Position numbers and translations under genes: made by a program
The notes under the pieces: model-generated
The model's database searches: none
What the model was told of the DNA's origin: nothing
Seen by the model: only the letters and a program-made list of their open reading frames with translations
From: Methylococcales bacterium
GTDB taxonomy: Bacteria; Pseudomonadota; Gammaproteobacteria; Methylococcales; Methylomonadaceae
DNA length: 64,000 bases
NCBI GenBank assembly: GCA_030654015.1
Contig: JAURYI010000108.1
Coordinates: 1 to 64,000, forward strand
Reading direction: 5' to 3'
In this document: positions 43,142 to 51,857 of the stretch, piece after piece
How the letters are laid out: every line of letters begins with the position of its first letter
How positions within the stretch are numbered: the stretch's first letter is position 1

Positions 43142-44779
43142 TTAACCATCCGCCGCCCTGCCTTTTTGTGGAAACAAGCCACGCGGACGTTTTTGGATAA
43201 ACAGAATAATAAACACCAGCACCAGAATTTTTGCCAGTACCGCACCTGCAAACGGTTCTAAAAATTTATTGGCAATACCTAGTGAGAATCCAGCGACTAA
43301 TGTGCCTAGCAGATTACCTACGCCACCGAACACCACCACCATAAAAGAATCGACGATATAAGATTGCCCCAGATTAGGCCCGACATTGGTGATTTGACTT
43401 AACGCCACACCTGCCACACCTGCAATGCCTGAACCTAAACCGAAAGTCAGTGCATCAACGCGGGCAGTGGGTATGCCCATTGCGCGTGCCATGCGGCGGT
43501 TTTGTGCGACGGCGCGAACTTCCAGACCTAAACGGGTATGTTTAAGAATTTGTAACAGGGCGAAAAACACCATTAAGCAGAACAGCAGTATGTAAAACCG
43601 ATTCCATGTCAGTGATAAAAAATCGTTGATTTGCCACGAGCCGCTCATCCATTCAGGAGTTGCCACACTGCGATTTAACGGTGAAAAAATAGAGCGCACC
43701 GTTTGTTGTAAAAATAAGCTCACGCCAAAGGTGGCTAATAAGGTTTCTAAAGGTCGTCCGTATAAAAAGCGAATAATGCCGCGCTCGATAGCGATACCGA
43801 CCAAGGCGGAGATGATAAACGCGGCAGGAATGGACAGTAATACCGATATGCCTAAATGATTGGGCATGATTTGCTGCATTACATAAGTGGTGTACGCGCC
43901 GATCATCATCAGCTCGCCGTGCGCCATGTTGATAACGCCCATGACACCAAAAGTAATCGCCAAACCTATCGCTGCTAATACCAGCACTGCGCCCAGACTT
44001 AAGCCAAAAAACACGGTTTCTATCGCACTGTACAGTTGCAAGCGGTTGTTAATTTCAATCAATGCCAGTTCGGCGGTGTTTCTGATGTCGCTGTCAGTTT
44101 CGACATAATGACCGTCGGCATCTTTTTCGACGATGGTTTTTAATTTATTGAACACGTCTTTATTATCGTGGTCTTTCAGTGACTCTATGGCTAGAATGCG
44201 CAGATTTTTGTCAGCACTGTCCATTTGCTGTAACAATAAAATATTTTCAAGGGCTTCTTTTACGGCGGGATTTTTTTCAATGTTCAGCCGTAATTTTAAT
44301 AAGTCTAATAATCGCTCGTCGGCTTCGTTTGCCATTGCGTTGACAGCGGCTAAACGAATGACAGGGTCATCGGCGTTTAATTCCAGTTCACCGATAATTT
44401 TGCGTAAATCACTGCGTAATTTATTGGTTAAATTGATTTTACTGACGGCATCATGGTTTTTTGTACCCAGTTTTGCATCAGTGATAGCATCCCTTACTTC
44501 GTATTCCTGATTAACATCTTCGGCAATGACCAGTTTGTCTTCGCCTTTGATGATTAATAATTTACCCGCTAATAACGCCTGTAAAACAACCAGACTGCGG
44601 GGATTTTTCAGGGCGACTAATTGGTTGATGGCTTTTTCACGGTCAGTCATTGAGCCTTGTTTTATCTGGTTTAAGGCATCGACTAACGGCTGGTTGTCAT
44701 CGGCATGAACCGTTATCGAAAAAACCAGCAGCAATACTGACAACAGCCAACAGTAGCGCGGTAATGGATTGTTTTTCAT
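43142..44779 (-). CDS. urtB: UrtB, permease subunit of urea ABC transporter
   Basis: A 545-residue protein with a signal peptide (WLLSVLLLVFSITVHA), a periplasmic helical domain of about 220 residues typical of UrtB, and a C-terminal LivH-type permease (residues about 240-545) with MAHGELMMIGAYTTYVMQ and GLGSGIAGVAGVALSQ. ATG at 44779 is chosen because AGGA precedes it; the longer frame would read into a family A repeat. Forms the urea channel with UrtC. Confidence 0.93.
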   Translation of the reverse strand: MKNNPLPRYCWLLSVLLLVFSITVHADDNQPLVDALNQIKQGSMTDREKAINQLVALKNPRSLVVLQALLAGKLLIIKGEDKLVIAEDVNQEYEVRDAITDAKLGTKNHDAVSKINLTNKLRSDLRKIIGELELNADDPVIRLAAVNAMANEADERLLDLLKLRLNIEKNPAVKEALENILLLQQMDSADKNLRILAIESLKDHDNKDVFNKLKTIVEKDADGHYVETDSDIRNTAELALIEINNRLQLYSAIETVFFGLSLGAVLVLAAIGLAITFGVMGVINMAHGELMMIGAYTTYVMQQIMPNHLGISVLLSIPAAFIISALVGIAIERGIIRFLYGRPLETLLATFGVSLFLQQTVRSIFSPLNRSVATPEWMSGSWQINDFLSLTWNRFYILLFCLMVFFALLQILKHTRLGLEVRAVAQNRRMARAMGIPTARVDALTFGLGSGIAGVAGVALSQITNVGPNLGQSYIVDSFMVVVFGGVGNLLGTLVAGFSLGIANKFLEPFAGAVLAKILVLVFIILFIQKRPRGLFPQKGRAADG

Positions 44780-44791
44780 GTTGTATCCTGA

Positions 44792-44867
44792 GTAGGTTGG
44801 AGTGAGCAGTGAACCCCAAACAAGAGGGGGTGAATTGTTGGGGTTCGCCATGCTCACCCCAACCTAC
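44792..44867. repeat. Family A palindromic repeat in the urtA-urtB gap
   Basis: 76 bp, beginning GTAGGTTGGAGTGAGC and ending GCTCACCCCAACCTAC, with internal arms GAACCCCAA and TTGGGGTTC. It lies 12 bp upstream of the urtB start and may control the large UrtA:UrtB ratio by stabilising the urtA message. Confidence 0.85.
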
Positions 44868-44896
44868 GGTTTAACCTCGGTTGTATTGCTGAATGG

Positions 44897-46189
44897 TTAG
44901 TATTTTTGACCAGAACACTTTTTGGTTTTGGTGTTGTAATTACCGCACATAATAGGATCAGTCCAATCGGCAATGATGGGTTTGCTTTCTGGCAAGTAGT
45001 CAGACCACGCATCGCCGTCTACCAGTTTGTTGGTTTGCCAGACGGTGACAAATTGACCGTCATCTTGAATTTCACCGATTAACACAGGTTTTGTGATGTG
45101 GTGATTCGCTAACATTTTTGAGGTGCCGCCTGTTAAGTTCGGAGCTTCAACACCGATGATGGCTTTTTGTACAGCGGCTGGATCAGTTGTGCCTGCTTTT
45201 TCGACTGCTTTCACCCACATATTGAAGCCGACGTAATGCGCTTCCATTGGGTCGTTAGTGACGCGTTTTGGATTTTTGATGTACTCTTTCCATTGTTTAA
45301 TAAAGTCGGCATTTTTGGTGGTATCAACACTCATGAAGTAGTTCCATGCGGCTAAATGCCCAACCAATGGTTTGGTGTCCATGCCTGACAATTCTTCTTC
45401 GCCGACTGAGAACGCCATGACGGGAATTTTTTCTGCGGATACGCCCTGATTACCTAACTCTTTGTAAAAGGGGATGTTGGCATCGCCGTTAATGGTGGAT
45501 ACAACGGCGGTTTTCTTACCTGTAGAACCGAATTTTTTAATGTCGGCGACGATACTTTGCCAATCGGAATGACCGAATGGCGTGTAGTTAATCATGATGT
45601 CTTTTTTAGATACGCCTTTAGAGATTAAATAGGCTTCGAGAATTTTGTTGGTGGTGCGTGGATAAACGTAATCGGTGCCTGCTAATACCCAGCGTTTCAC
45701 TTTCAAATCGTTCATTAAATAATCAACCGCTGGAATCGCTTGTTGATTGGGAGCTGCACCTGTGTAAAACACATTTTTCGAGGATTCTTCACCTTCATAC
45801 TGCACGGGATAAAACAACACGCCGTTTAATTCTTCGATAACAGGTAATACGGATTTACGCGATACCGAAGTCCAGCAACCAAAAATCGCCGATACTTTGT
45901 CTTTGGTTAATAACTCACGCGCTTTTTCGGCAAATAACGGCCAGTTAGACGCAGGGTCAACGACCACCGCTTCCAATTTTTTACCGAGCAAACCACCTTT
46001 TTTATTCTGCTCGTCAATCAGCATTAACATGGTGTCTTTCAGTGTGGTTTCACTGATTGCCATCGTGCCGGATAAGGAATGCAGAACACCCACTTTAATG
46101 GTGTCTTCCGCCTGTGCGCCAGTGAACAGCACCGCAGATACGGCGATGGATACCGCCAGTTTTTTACCGAGTTGTAAATAATTTTTCAT
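44897..46189 (-). CDS. urtA: UrtA, periplasmic urea-binding protein
   Basis: A 430-residue type I binding protein with signal peptide (LAVSIAVSAVLFTGAQA). Mature part begins EDTIKVGVLHSLSGTMAISE; VDPASNWPLFAEKARELLT, FGCWTSVSRKSVLPV and NGVLFYPVQYEGEESS are UrtA signatures that distinguish it from LivJ and AmiC. It delivers urea to UrtBC. It follows the porin gene by 24 bp, so the two are co-transcribed. The C-terminus contains two cysteines (MCGNYNTKTKKCSGQ) that could form a disulfide. Confidence 0.95.
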   Translation of the reverse strand: MKNYLQLGKKLAVSIAVSAVLFTGAQAEDTIKVGVLHSLSGTMAISETTLKDTMLMLIDEQNKKGGLLGKKLEAVVVDPASNWPLFAEKARELLTKDKVSAIFGCWTSVSRKSVLPVIEELNGVLFYPVQYEGEESSKNVFYTGAAPNQQAIPAVDYLMNDLKVKRWVLAGTDYVYPRTTNKILEAYLISKGVSKKDIMINYTPFGHSDWQSIVADIKKFGSTGKKTAVVSTINGDANIPFYKELGNQGVSAEKIPVMAFSVGEEELSGMDTKPLVGHLAAWNYFMSVDTTKNADFIKQWKEYIKNPKRVTNDPMEAHYVGFNMWVKAVEKAGTTDPAAVQKAIIGVEAPNLTGGTSKMLANHHITKPVLIGEIQDDGQFVTVWQTNKLVDGDAWSDYLPESKPIIADWTDPIMCGNYNTKTKKCSGQKY

Positions 46190-46213
46190 ATTAAAATTCC
46201 TGAGAAAGACAGA

Positions 46214-47407
46214 TTAGATTTGCCATTGAAAACCGACGGTCATCGAATTTAAGTCATTATTATTGATGGGAGAAATAAGATCGCCATGTTGCCAGCTGAG
46301 AGAAACCATTGCGTTATGACCATCAATGACGTAATTCACACCCGTTTCATACACATCACGCACAGGGGCGGCACTAGCAGCGACATTGACATAACGGAAA
46401 TACGGTTGGAATTTGCCGATAAAGACTTTTTTCGGAAATAAATACATGGCACTGACATCGAACGCATTGCCTTCAAATAAAGTAAAACCTGTTAGCGGTT
46501 CTGCATGACCGCTCAGACCATAATTTTTATATTCGCCGTTAAATGTAACGACACCTTTGTTAGGCAGCACTTTTTCCATTAACACATCAACTGATGTACC
46601 GCGAAAACTGGCTGGATTGATTTCACTGCCCGCGCCTTTTTTCTGATACTGATTGGATACGCCTACCGTTAAAATATCGCCGCCCGCGCCGTAATAAGTA
46701 CCTGACGTGTAATAACCAGGATTTTTCTCAACATCCCAAAAGTTATAAGCGATACGTTGTGCATACAGCGGATTACTATTGGCATTCGCGCCGCCTCTCA
46801 GACCTCTAAAGACACCGACGGCATATTGCAAACGACCATCAAACGCCGCACCCCAGAACGTCGCACCGTCATCACGTCCAAAAGACCCCGCTGATGTGCC
46901 ATCGGATTTGATAATTAAGTTTTGATCCGCAGGTATAAACGGTGTGCCATTGGCAAAAATATTGTACACAGCACTGTAAAACGGGCCGTTCATCTCCCGT
47001 CTTTCGGCGGGTACGAGCATACGACCCACCCAAAGATTAACGTACGGGTTGTATTCAAATTTACCAATCGCATCCAATACGCGGACTTCGCCGCCATTGC
47101 TACACGTTTGGCAATCGGTGTTAAATTCGATTTTAAGATATTTATGAATTTGTCCATTCAAATACAAACGGACGTTGTCCAATTGAAAATCATTACTCCA
47201 CGCTTTGCCATTCGGCGCGCCTCTTTCCTTTGCATTAAAACTGCTTCGTATACCCGCACCGACGCTGACCCATTTGGTGTCGTCGATTTTGAAGGTTGCA
47301 CCTGCTTCTGATACGGGTGCGTGTCCTGCTACTAAAGCGGTTAAAGCCATCGTCGGTAACCAGCCGAGACTTCGGTTTTTTACTGAATTCCAGATAGGAT
47401 TAGTCAT
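46214..47407 (-). CDS. Phosphate-selective porin O/P-like outer-membrane porin, first gene of the urea operon
   Basis: A 397-residue protein with a long signal region (LPTMALTALVAGHAPVSEA) and a beta-barrel body: SFNAKERGAPNGKAWSNDFQLDNVRLYLNG, KIEFNTDC..., WVGRMLVPAERREMNGP. These fit the OprO/OprP fold and similar porins found with urt and fmd genes in other bacteria. Terminal strand ends MTVGFQWQI. It likely passes urea or short amides through the outer membrane. Two cysteines in DCQTCSNGG sit in an extracellular loop by topology. A 34-bp palindrome lies about 113 bp upstream. Confidence 0.85.
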   Translation of the reverse strand: MTNPIWNSVKNRSLGWLPTMALTALVAGHAPVSEAGATFKIDDTKWVSVGAGIRSSFNAKERGAPNGKAWSNDFQLDNVRLYLNGQIHKYLKIEFNTDCQTCSNGGEVRVLDAIGKFEYNPYVNLWVGRMLVPAERREMNGPFYSAVYNIFANGTPFIPADQNLIIKSDGTSAGSFGRDDGATFWGAAFDGRLQYAVGVFRGLRGGANANSNPLYAQRIAYNFWDVEKNPGYYTSGTYYGAGGDILTVGVSNQYQKKGAGSEINPASFRGTSVDVLMEKVLPNKGVVTFNGEYKNYGLSGHAEPLTGFTLFEGNAFDVSAMYLFPKKVFIGKFQPYFRYVNVAASAAPVRDVYETGVNYVIDGHNAMVSLSWQHGDLISPINNNDLNSMTVGFQWQI

Positions 47408-47519
47408 GTTATTAAGCCCCTTAAATCATAAGCTTGCGTTAAGTAATTACTGAGTCGATTTTGATGTCGCCTTGTGTTTCGGCTGGTGGGGATTATTTGA
47501 CTTGCAGGATTTTTCCACA

Positions 47520-47553
47520 ATGCGTCATTCGACTCATGAGTTAAATGACGTAT
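47520..47553. promoter_or_regulatory. 34-bp palindrome between the urea operon and the sensor gene cluster
   Basis: The left arm ATGCGTCATTCG and the right arm TAAATGACGTAT flank a perfect central palindrome ACTCATGAGT; 28 of 34 positions are symmetric. The site lies in the 264-bp divergent gap, 113 bp from the porin start and 119 bp from the gene at 47672. Its nested symmetry suits binding by paired dimers of a regulator, such as the LuxR-type protein encoded at 51858. Confidence 0.6.
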
Positions 47554-47671
47554 ATCGCAAAGGCAATGAGTTTCTTACAGTGACCATAACAACGGCTAAC
47601 GCAGACCGCGCACTTTATCAGCCCAAACGATGTACACTATTCACTCGCTTTTTCTTTAACAGGAAGTCACC

Positions 47672-48358
47672 ATGATGCACACCTCAGCACTGAAAAATTC
47701 GTTACTCCTCGTCTTACTGGGTACGCTCAGTACCGTGGTTGTGGCTGAACCTTTGGATAAAACCGCGATTAAAACCATCGTGTTAAAAATGGATGTGCAA
47801 GCACTGGATGACTTGGGCGTAGCCGCGCCGCCTTTACAGGAAAAAGTCATATACAACTTGAATGAATGGCGGTTTCCCATGGTGACAGGGACGGCGACAC
47901 ACAGCTTAGAAGTGAGCATCGGTAAAATTGAAAATTCCACTACCCCTGTGGGTTTTTCCTTCTCATCGGGTAATTCTGACCCGCGCTCACTGGCGTTTCA
48001 AAGAGACGATGTATTACCCGTCACCTGTCGCCTTATTGCCCAAAAACACCCCGCACAGCACGCTGAATTGACCATGTCATTCAGTGCTGAAAAACCTGTT
48101 AAAGCCGAGAAATTAGCCGATCACATCAGCACCGTGTGTTTTGATTTGCTGGATGATTTGCATTTTCTCGCACCCGAAACCACCAAAACGCTCAAAACAC
48201 CTGCGTGGATGCCGACGGTGAAAGTAGAAACAGTGCCTGAACCGCAACCTAAAGTGAATTCAGCAGAACAACCGATTGTGCCAGCAGAAGAACGCAAACA
48301 GCTGATTATTCAAAACCAAGGTTCACCGTTGATTTTAAAAATGGGTCACGACCGTTAA
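47672..48358 (+). CDS. Hypothetical exported protein
   Basis: A 228-residue protein with a signal peptide (SLLLVLLGTLSTVVVAEP). The mature part is beta-rich with two cysteines (VTCRLIAQ and STVCFDLL) probably forming a disulfide, and a proline-rich C-terminal tail (VETVPEPQPKVNSAEQP). I do not recognise a family. AGGAAG precedes the ATG. It reads away from the urea operon and toward the permease-kinase gene 110 bp downstream, so it may be part of the sensing module, for instance a periplasmic accessory, but nothing else supports that. Confidence 0.6.
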   Translation: MMHTSALKNSLLLVLLGTLSTVVVAEPLDKTAIKTIVLKMDVQALDDLGVAAPPLQEKVIYNLNEWRFPMVTGTATHSLEVSIGKIENSTTPVGFSFSSGNSDPRSLAFQRDDVLPVTCRLIAQKHPAQHAELTMSFSAEKPVKAEKLADHISTVCFDLLDDLHFLAPETTKTLKTPAWMPTVKVETVPEPQPKVNSAEQPIVPAEERKQLIIQNQGSPLILKMGHDR

Positions 48359-48376
48359 TAATAAGCGACGCATTGT

Positions 48377-48450
48377 CGGTAGTGGTTAAATGTGTCACGC
48401 CACACTGGAAGCAAATATCATGATGTTTGATTCCGCTGTCACCACTACCG
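48377..48450 (+). promoter_or_regulatory. Leader stem in front of the permease-kinase gene
   Basis: The arms CGGTAGTGGT (48377-48386) and ACCACTACCG (48441-48450) are perfectly complementary and enclose a 54-nt loop that contains the only good ribosome site (GGAAG, about 48407-48411). The second arm ends 18 nt before the kinase ATG. The structure could adjust translation of the kinase; no ligand or motif is known. Confidence 0.35.
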
Positions 48451-48479
48451 AACCGTATTGCCAACCCCATGAAAAATAA
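48420..48479 (+). CDS. Possible 19-residue leader peptide overlapping the kinase start
   Basis: ATG at 48420 follows GGAAG by about 8 nt and opens a frame of 19 codons (MMFDSAVTTTEPYCQPHEK) that ends 11 nt inside the kinase coding sequence. The kinase ATG at 48469 has no ribosome site of its own, so translation may be coupled through this frame. It could equally be chance. Confidence 0.25.
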   Translation: MMFDSAVTTTEPYCQPHEK

Positions 48480-51400
48480 AAATATTTATCAAAATATCTC
48501 AAAAATCCGTCGTGATTATAATTCATGGGTTGCTAATGAAAGTTTAGAAGACTACGCCTTGCGCTTTGCGCCGCGTAGTTTTCGTAAATGGTCAGAATTT
48601 CAAGTCGCCAATACTGCATTCGGCTCAACCTCGTTTTTAGTGCTGGAAGCGATAGGCGGCTTTTTATCCATTCATTACGGTTTCACCAATGCGTTCTGGG
48701 CAATTTTAATTGTCGGACTGGTCATCTTCATCACCAGTTTTCCCATCAGTTATTACGCCGCTCGATACAATATCGACATCGACCTACTGACCCGCAGTGC
48801 GGGTTTTGGCTACATCGGCTCAACCATTACCTCGCTGATTTACGCCTCGTTTACTTTTACCCTGTTTGCCTTAGAAGCCTCGATTATGTCGCTGGCGTTG
48901 GAACTGTATTTTCATATTCCCATCCAACTTGCCCACGTTATCAGTGCGGTCAGCGTAATTCCGTTAGTCACCTTTGGCATTACCACTATCAGCCGAATGC
49001 AGTTATGGACGCAACCTGTGTGGTTGCTGTTGTTAATCGCGCCGTATATTGCCGTGGTGATGCACGAACAGGACGCGCTGTTGACCGCGCAAACCTTTTT
49101 TTGGATAGCCAGTAGCGGACAGGGTTTTAACTGGCTATTGTTTGGCAGTGCCACCACGGTGGCATTTTCAATGGTGGCGCAAATCGGTGAACAAGTGGAT
49201 TTTTTACGCTTTATGCCTGAAAAAACCGAAAAAAATAAAACGCGCTGGTGGTTGGCAACCATCAGTGCAGGGCCGGGTTGGATATTGTTCGGAATGCTGC
49301 GGCAATTAGGCGGCGCGTTACTGGCGCATTTAGCGATACGCCACGGCATTGTGCCTGAACACGCGCACGAACCCACGCAAATGTATTTGATTGCTTATCA
49401 GGAATTATTACCTGATCCTGAATGGGCATTAGCGGCAACCACGCTATTTGTGATTATCAGCCAGCTTAAAATCAATGTGACCAATGCCTATGCAGGCTCA
49501 TTAGCGTGGTCTAATTTTTTCTCCCGCATTACCCACAGTCATCCAGGGCGGGTAGTCTGGTTATTATTTAATGTCTCCATTGCCTTATTATTAATGGAAT
49601 TCGGCGTATTTGGTGCGCTGGAAAAAGTATTGGGCTTATTTTCCAATATGTCGATAGCGTGGATTAGTGCGGTAGCGGCAGAATTAATGATTAATAAACC
49701 GTTAAAACTCAGCCCTGATATTATTGAATTTAAACGCGCTTATTTACCTGATTTAAATCCTGTCGGACTTATTGCCACCTTTGTTGCGTCTTTAGTGTCG
49801 ATACTGGCATATATTGGTTTATTTGGTGAGTATGCACAGGCATTTTCCGCGTTTATTTCTTTGGGCTTAGCCTTTGTATTAGTGCCTATTATTGCTTTTT
49901 TTGCAGGACATAAACATTATTTGGCGCGTGACCGTAATAAAAGAAACAACCATAGTCATAATATATGCTGTATTTGTGAAAATGAATTTGAACATGAAGA
50001 TATTGCTTATTGCCCCGCCTATAACGACAGTATCTGCTCACTCTGCTGTACGCTGGATGCGCGGTGTTTGGATGCCTGTAAACCCAATGCCCGTTTAGAT
50101 GATTATTTAGAAAAATTTGCGCGGCGTTTTATATCCTCGCGGATGAGCTTAACTGCACGGTTGCGCTTATTACGCTTTGGATTTTTATTTTGTTTTTTAT
50201 CGGTACTGACCAGTATTTTTATCGGCATTATTTATTATCAGGATTTACTGGTTGCCCAATCCTCTCTATTTACTTTTCAAGTATTATCCAGCAATTTTAT
50301 TAAAGTCTATACGTCATTATTGGTGTTTATCGGCTTATGTACTTGGTGGCTGATATTAAACGATGAAAGCCGCCGTGTTGCGCACGAAGAAACGGGTAAA
50401 CAAACGCAATTATTATTAATGGAAATTGAAGAGCATAAAAAAACCGATACTAAATTAGAGCAGGCATTAAAAATGGCAGATTCTGCCAACAGTGCGAAAA
50501 GCCGCTTTCTCAGTAATATGAGCCACGAAATTCGCACACCATTAAATAGTATTATCGGTTATTCCTATATTCTGCACAAAGACCCGACCATTCCAGAACA
50601 CCGACGGCAAGCGGTCGATACCTTAAAACGCAGTGGTGAACATTTATCCGCACTGATTGAAGATATACTCGATATTGCGCGTATTGAAGCGCGTAAATTT
50701 GAATTAAATTATGAACCGCTTGATTTTCATGATTTTATCGAACATTTAGTGCGAATTTACAAAGTGCAGGCAGAAGACAAAGGCTTAAGTTTTCGCTGTC
50801 AAATAGTCAACACGCTACCGCAACAGGTTCGCGCCGATGAAAAACGGATTGGGCAGATTTTGATTAATATCCTCAGTAATGCGATTAAATTTACCCAGTC
50901 GGGAGAAATTATTATTAACATCGGCTACAGCAGCGGCGTAGCCAGTTTTCAAATTATTGATACGGGACAAGGCATTGCTCCTGAACAATTACAAGACATT
51001 TTCCAGCCGTTTACCCGCTTGAATACCACCACAGGCAACGCCATCTCAGGCAGTGGTTTAGGCTTAACCATCAGTAAAATTTTGGCTGAAATCATGGGTG
51101 GCGATTTAGCGGTCAGCAGTGAATTGGGCAAAGGCTCAACCTTTACCGTGCGCTTGTTTTTACCTAATCTGGGAACAATTTCCGAACCTGTACCACAAGA
51201 CAATATTGTCGGTTATCGGGGTCGGCGACAAAAAATATTGATTGTTGACGACCAACCCGAACACCGTGATGTGATGCGTTCTATTCTTGAACCGCTAGGT
51301 TTTATCATCCATACCGCCAGTTCAGGCGCGGAATCATTAGTACAGGCTCGTACGCATAAACTTGATTTGGTGTTGCTCGATTTAGCGATGCCCGTGATGA

Positions 51401-51825
51401 ACGGTATCGCAACAGCGATACAGTTGCGCAAAAACGGCTTACTCAAACCGATTATTGTTCTCAGTGCCAACGCCTATCCAGAAGACCGCACCGCCGCTAT
51501 TCATGCAGGCTGTAATGATTTTCTGGCAAAACCCGTACAGATACATCATTTATTAGCTAAATTAAAACTGCATACCAGCCTGACGTGGAATTATCAAACT
51601 GACGAACCCGATACCACTGAAGTCACCGAAAAAGAATTGCAATTACCGCCCGCTGATATTTTGCAAAATTTACAGGCATTTGTGCGTATCGGCGATTTAT
51701 TGGGACTGAATAAAAAACTGGAAACACTAGCGAAAACCAACCCCGAATACCTGCCTTTAAGTCAGCGTATCAAAGTCCTTGCCAGCGAGTTTCGCTTGGC
51801 AGAAATCAAAAAGCTACTGGCTTAA
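48469..51825 (+). CDS. NCS1 permease-like sensor hybrid histidine kinase
   Basis: A 1118-residue fusion. Residues about 20-480 resemble a cytosine/purine (NCS1) permease with about 12 helices (FRKWSEFQVANTAFGSTSFLV, SQLKINVTNAYAGSLAWSNFF). Residues 499-537 are a cysteine-rich module with CCIC, C, CSLCC and C..C groups, likely a metal site. Two more helices (about 570-635) lead to a HisKA with SHEIRTPLN (His686), a HATPase with NILSNAIKF, DTGQGIAP and SGLGL, and a C-terminal receiver with ILIVDDQ and LLDLAMP. The permease part probably senses a small nitrogenous substrate, urea or a related amide by context. The start has no ribosome site; TTG at 48427 is an alternative. The response regulator gene follows after 32 bp. 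Confidence 0.86.
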   Translation: MKNKNIYQNISKIRRDYNSWVANESLEDYALRFAPRSFRKWSEFQVANTAFGSTSFLVLEAIGGFLSIHYGFTNAFWAILIVGLVIFITSFPISYYAARYNIDIDLLTRSAGFGYIGSTITSLIYASFTFTLFALEASIMSLALELYFHIPIQLAHVISAVSVIPLVTFGITTISRMQLWTQPVWLLLLIAPYIAVVMHEQDALLTAQTFFWIASSGQGFNWLLFGSATTVAFSMVAQIGEQVDFLRFMPEKTEKNKTRWWLATISAGPGWILFGMLRQLGGALLAHLAIRHGIVPEHAHEPTQMYLIAYQELLPDPEWALAATTLFVIISQLKINVTNAYAGSLAWSNFFSRITHSHPGRVVWLLFNVSIALLLMEFGVFGALEKVLGLFSNMSIAWISAVAAELMINKPLKLSPDIIEFKRAYLPDLNPVGLIATFVASLVSILAYIGLFGEYAQAFSAFISLGLAFVLVPIIAFFAGHKHYLARDRNKRNNHSHNICCICENEFEHEDIAYCPAYNDSICSLCCTLDARCLDACKPNARLDDYLEKFARRFISSRMSLTARLRLLRFGFLFCFLSVLTSIFIGIIYYQDLLVAQSSLFTFQVLSSNFIKVYTSLLVFIGLCTWWLILNDESRRVAHEETGKQTQLLLMEIEEHKKTDTKLEQALKMADSANSAKSRFLSNMSHEIRTPLNSIIGYSYILHKDPTIPEHRRQAVDTLKRSGEHLSALIEDILDIARIEARKFELNYEPLDFHDFIEHLVRIYKVQAEDKGLSFRCQIVNTLPQQVRADEKRIGQILINILSNAIKFTQSGEIIINIGYSSGVASFQIIDTGQGIAPEQLQDIFQPFTRLNTTTGNAISGSGLGLTISKILAEIMGGDLAVSSELGKGSTFTVRLFLPNLGTISEPVPQDNIVGYRGRRQKILIVDDQPEHRDVMRSILEPLGFIIHTASSGAESLVQARTHKLDLVLLDLAMPVMNGIATAIQLRKNGLLKPIIVLSANAYPEDRTAAIHAGCNDFLAKPVQIHHLLAKLKLHTSLTWNYQTDEPDTTEVTEKELQLPPADILQNLQAFVRIGDLLGLNKKLETLAKTNPEYLPLSQRIKVLASEFRLAEIKKLLA

Positions 51826-51857
51826 ACCACTCACTCATCTGCATAGGCACTTATATC

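Noticed and set aside
47501..47519. Sigma-54 promoter for the porin/urea operon on the minus strand (TGTGGAAAAATCCTGCAAG)
   Set aside because: GG and GC are 9 bp apart, not 10, and the -24 block lacks the GGCAC core; too weak to call.
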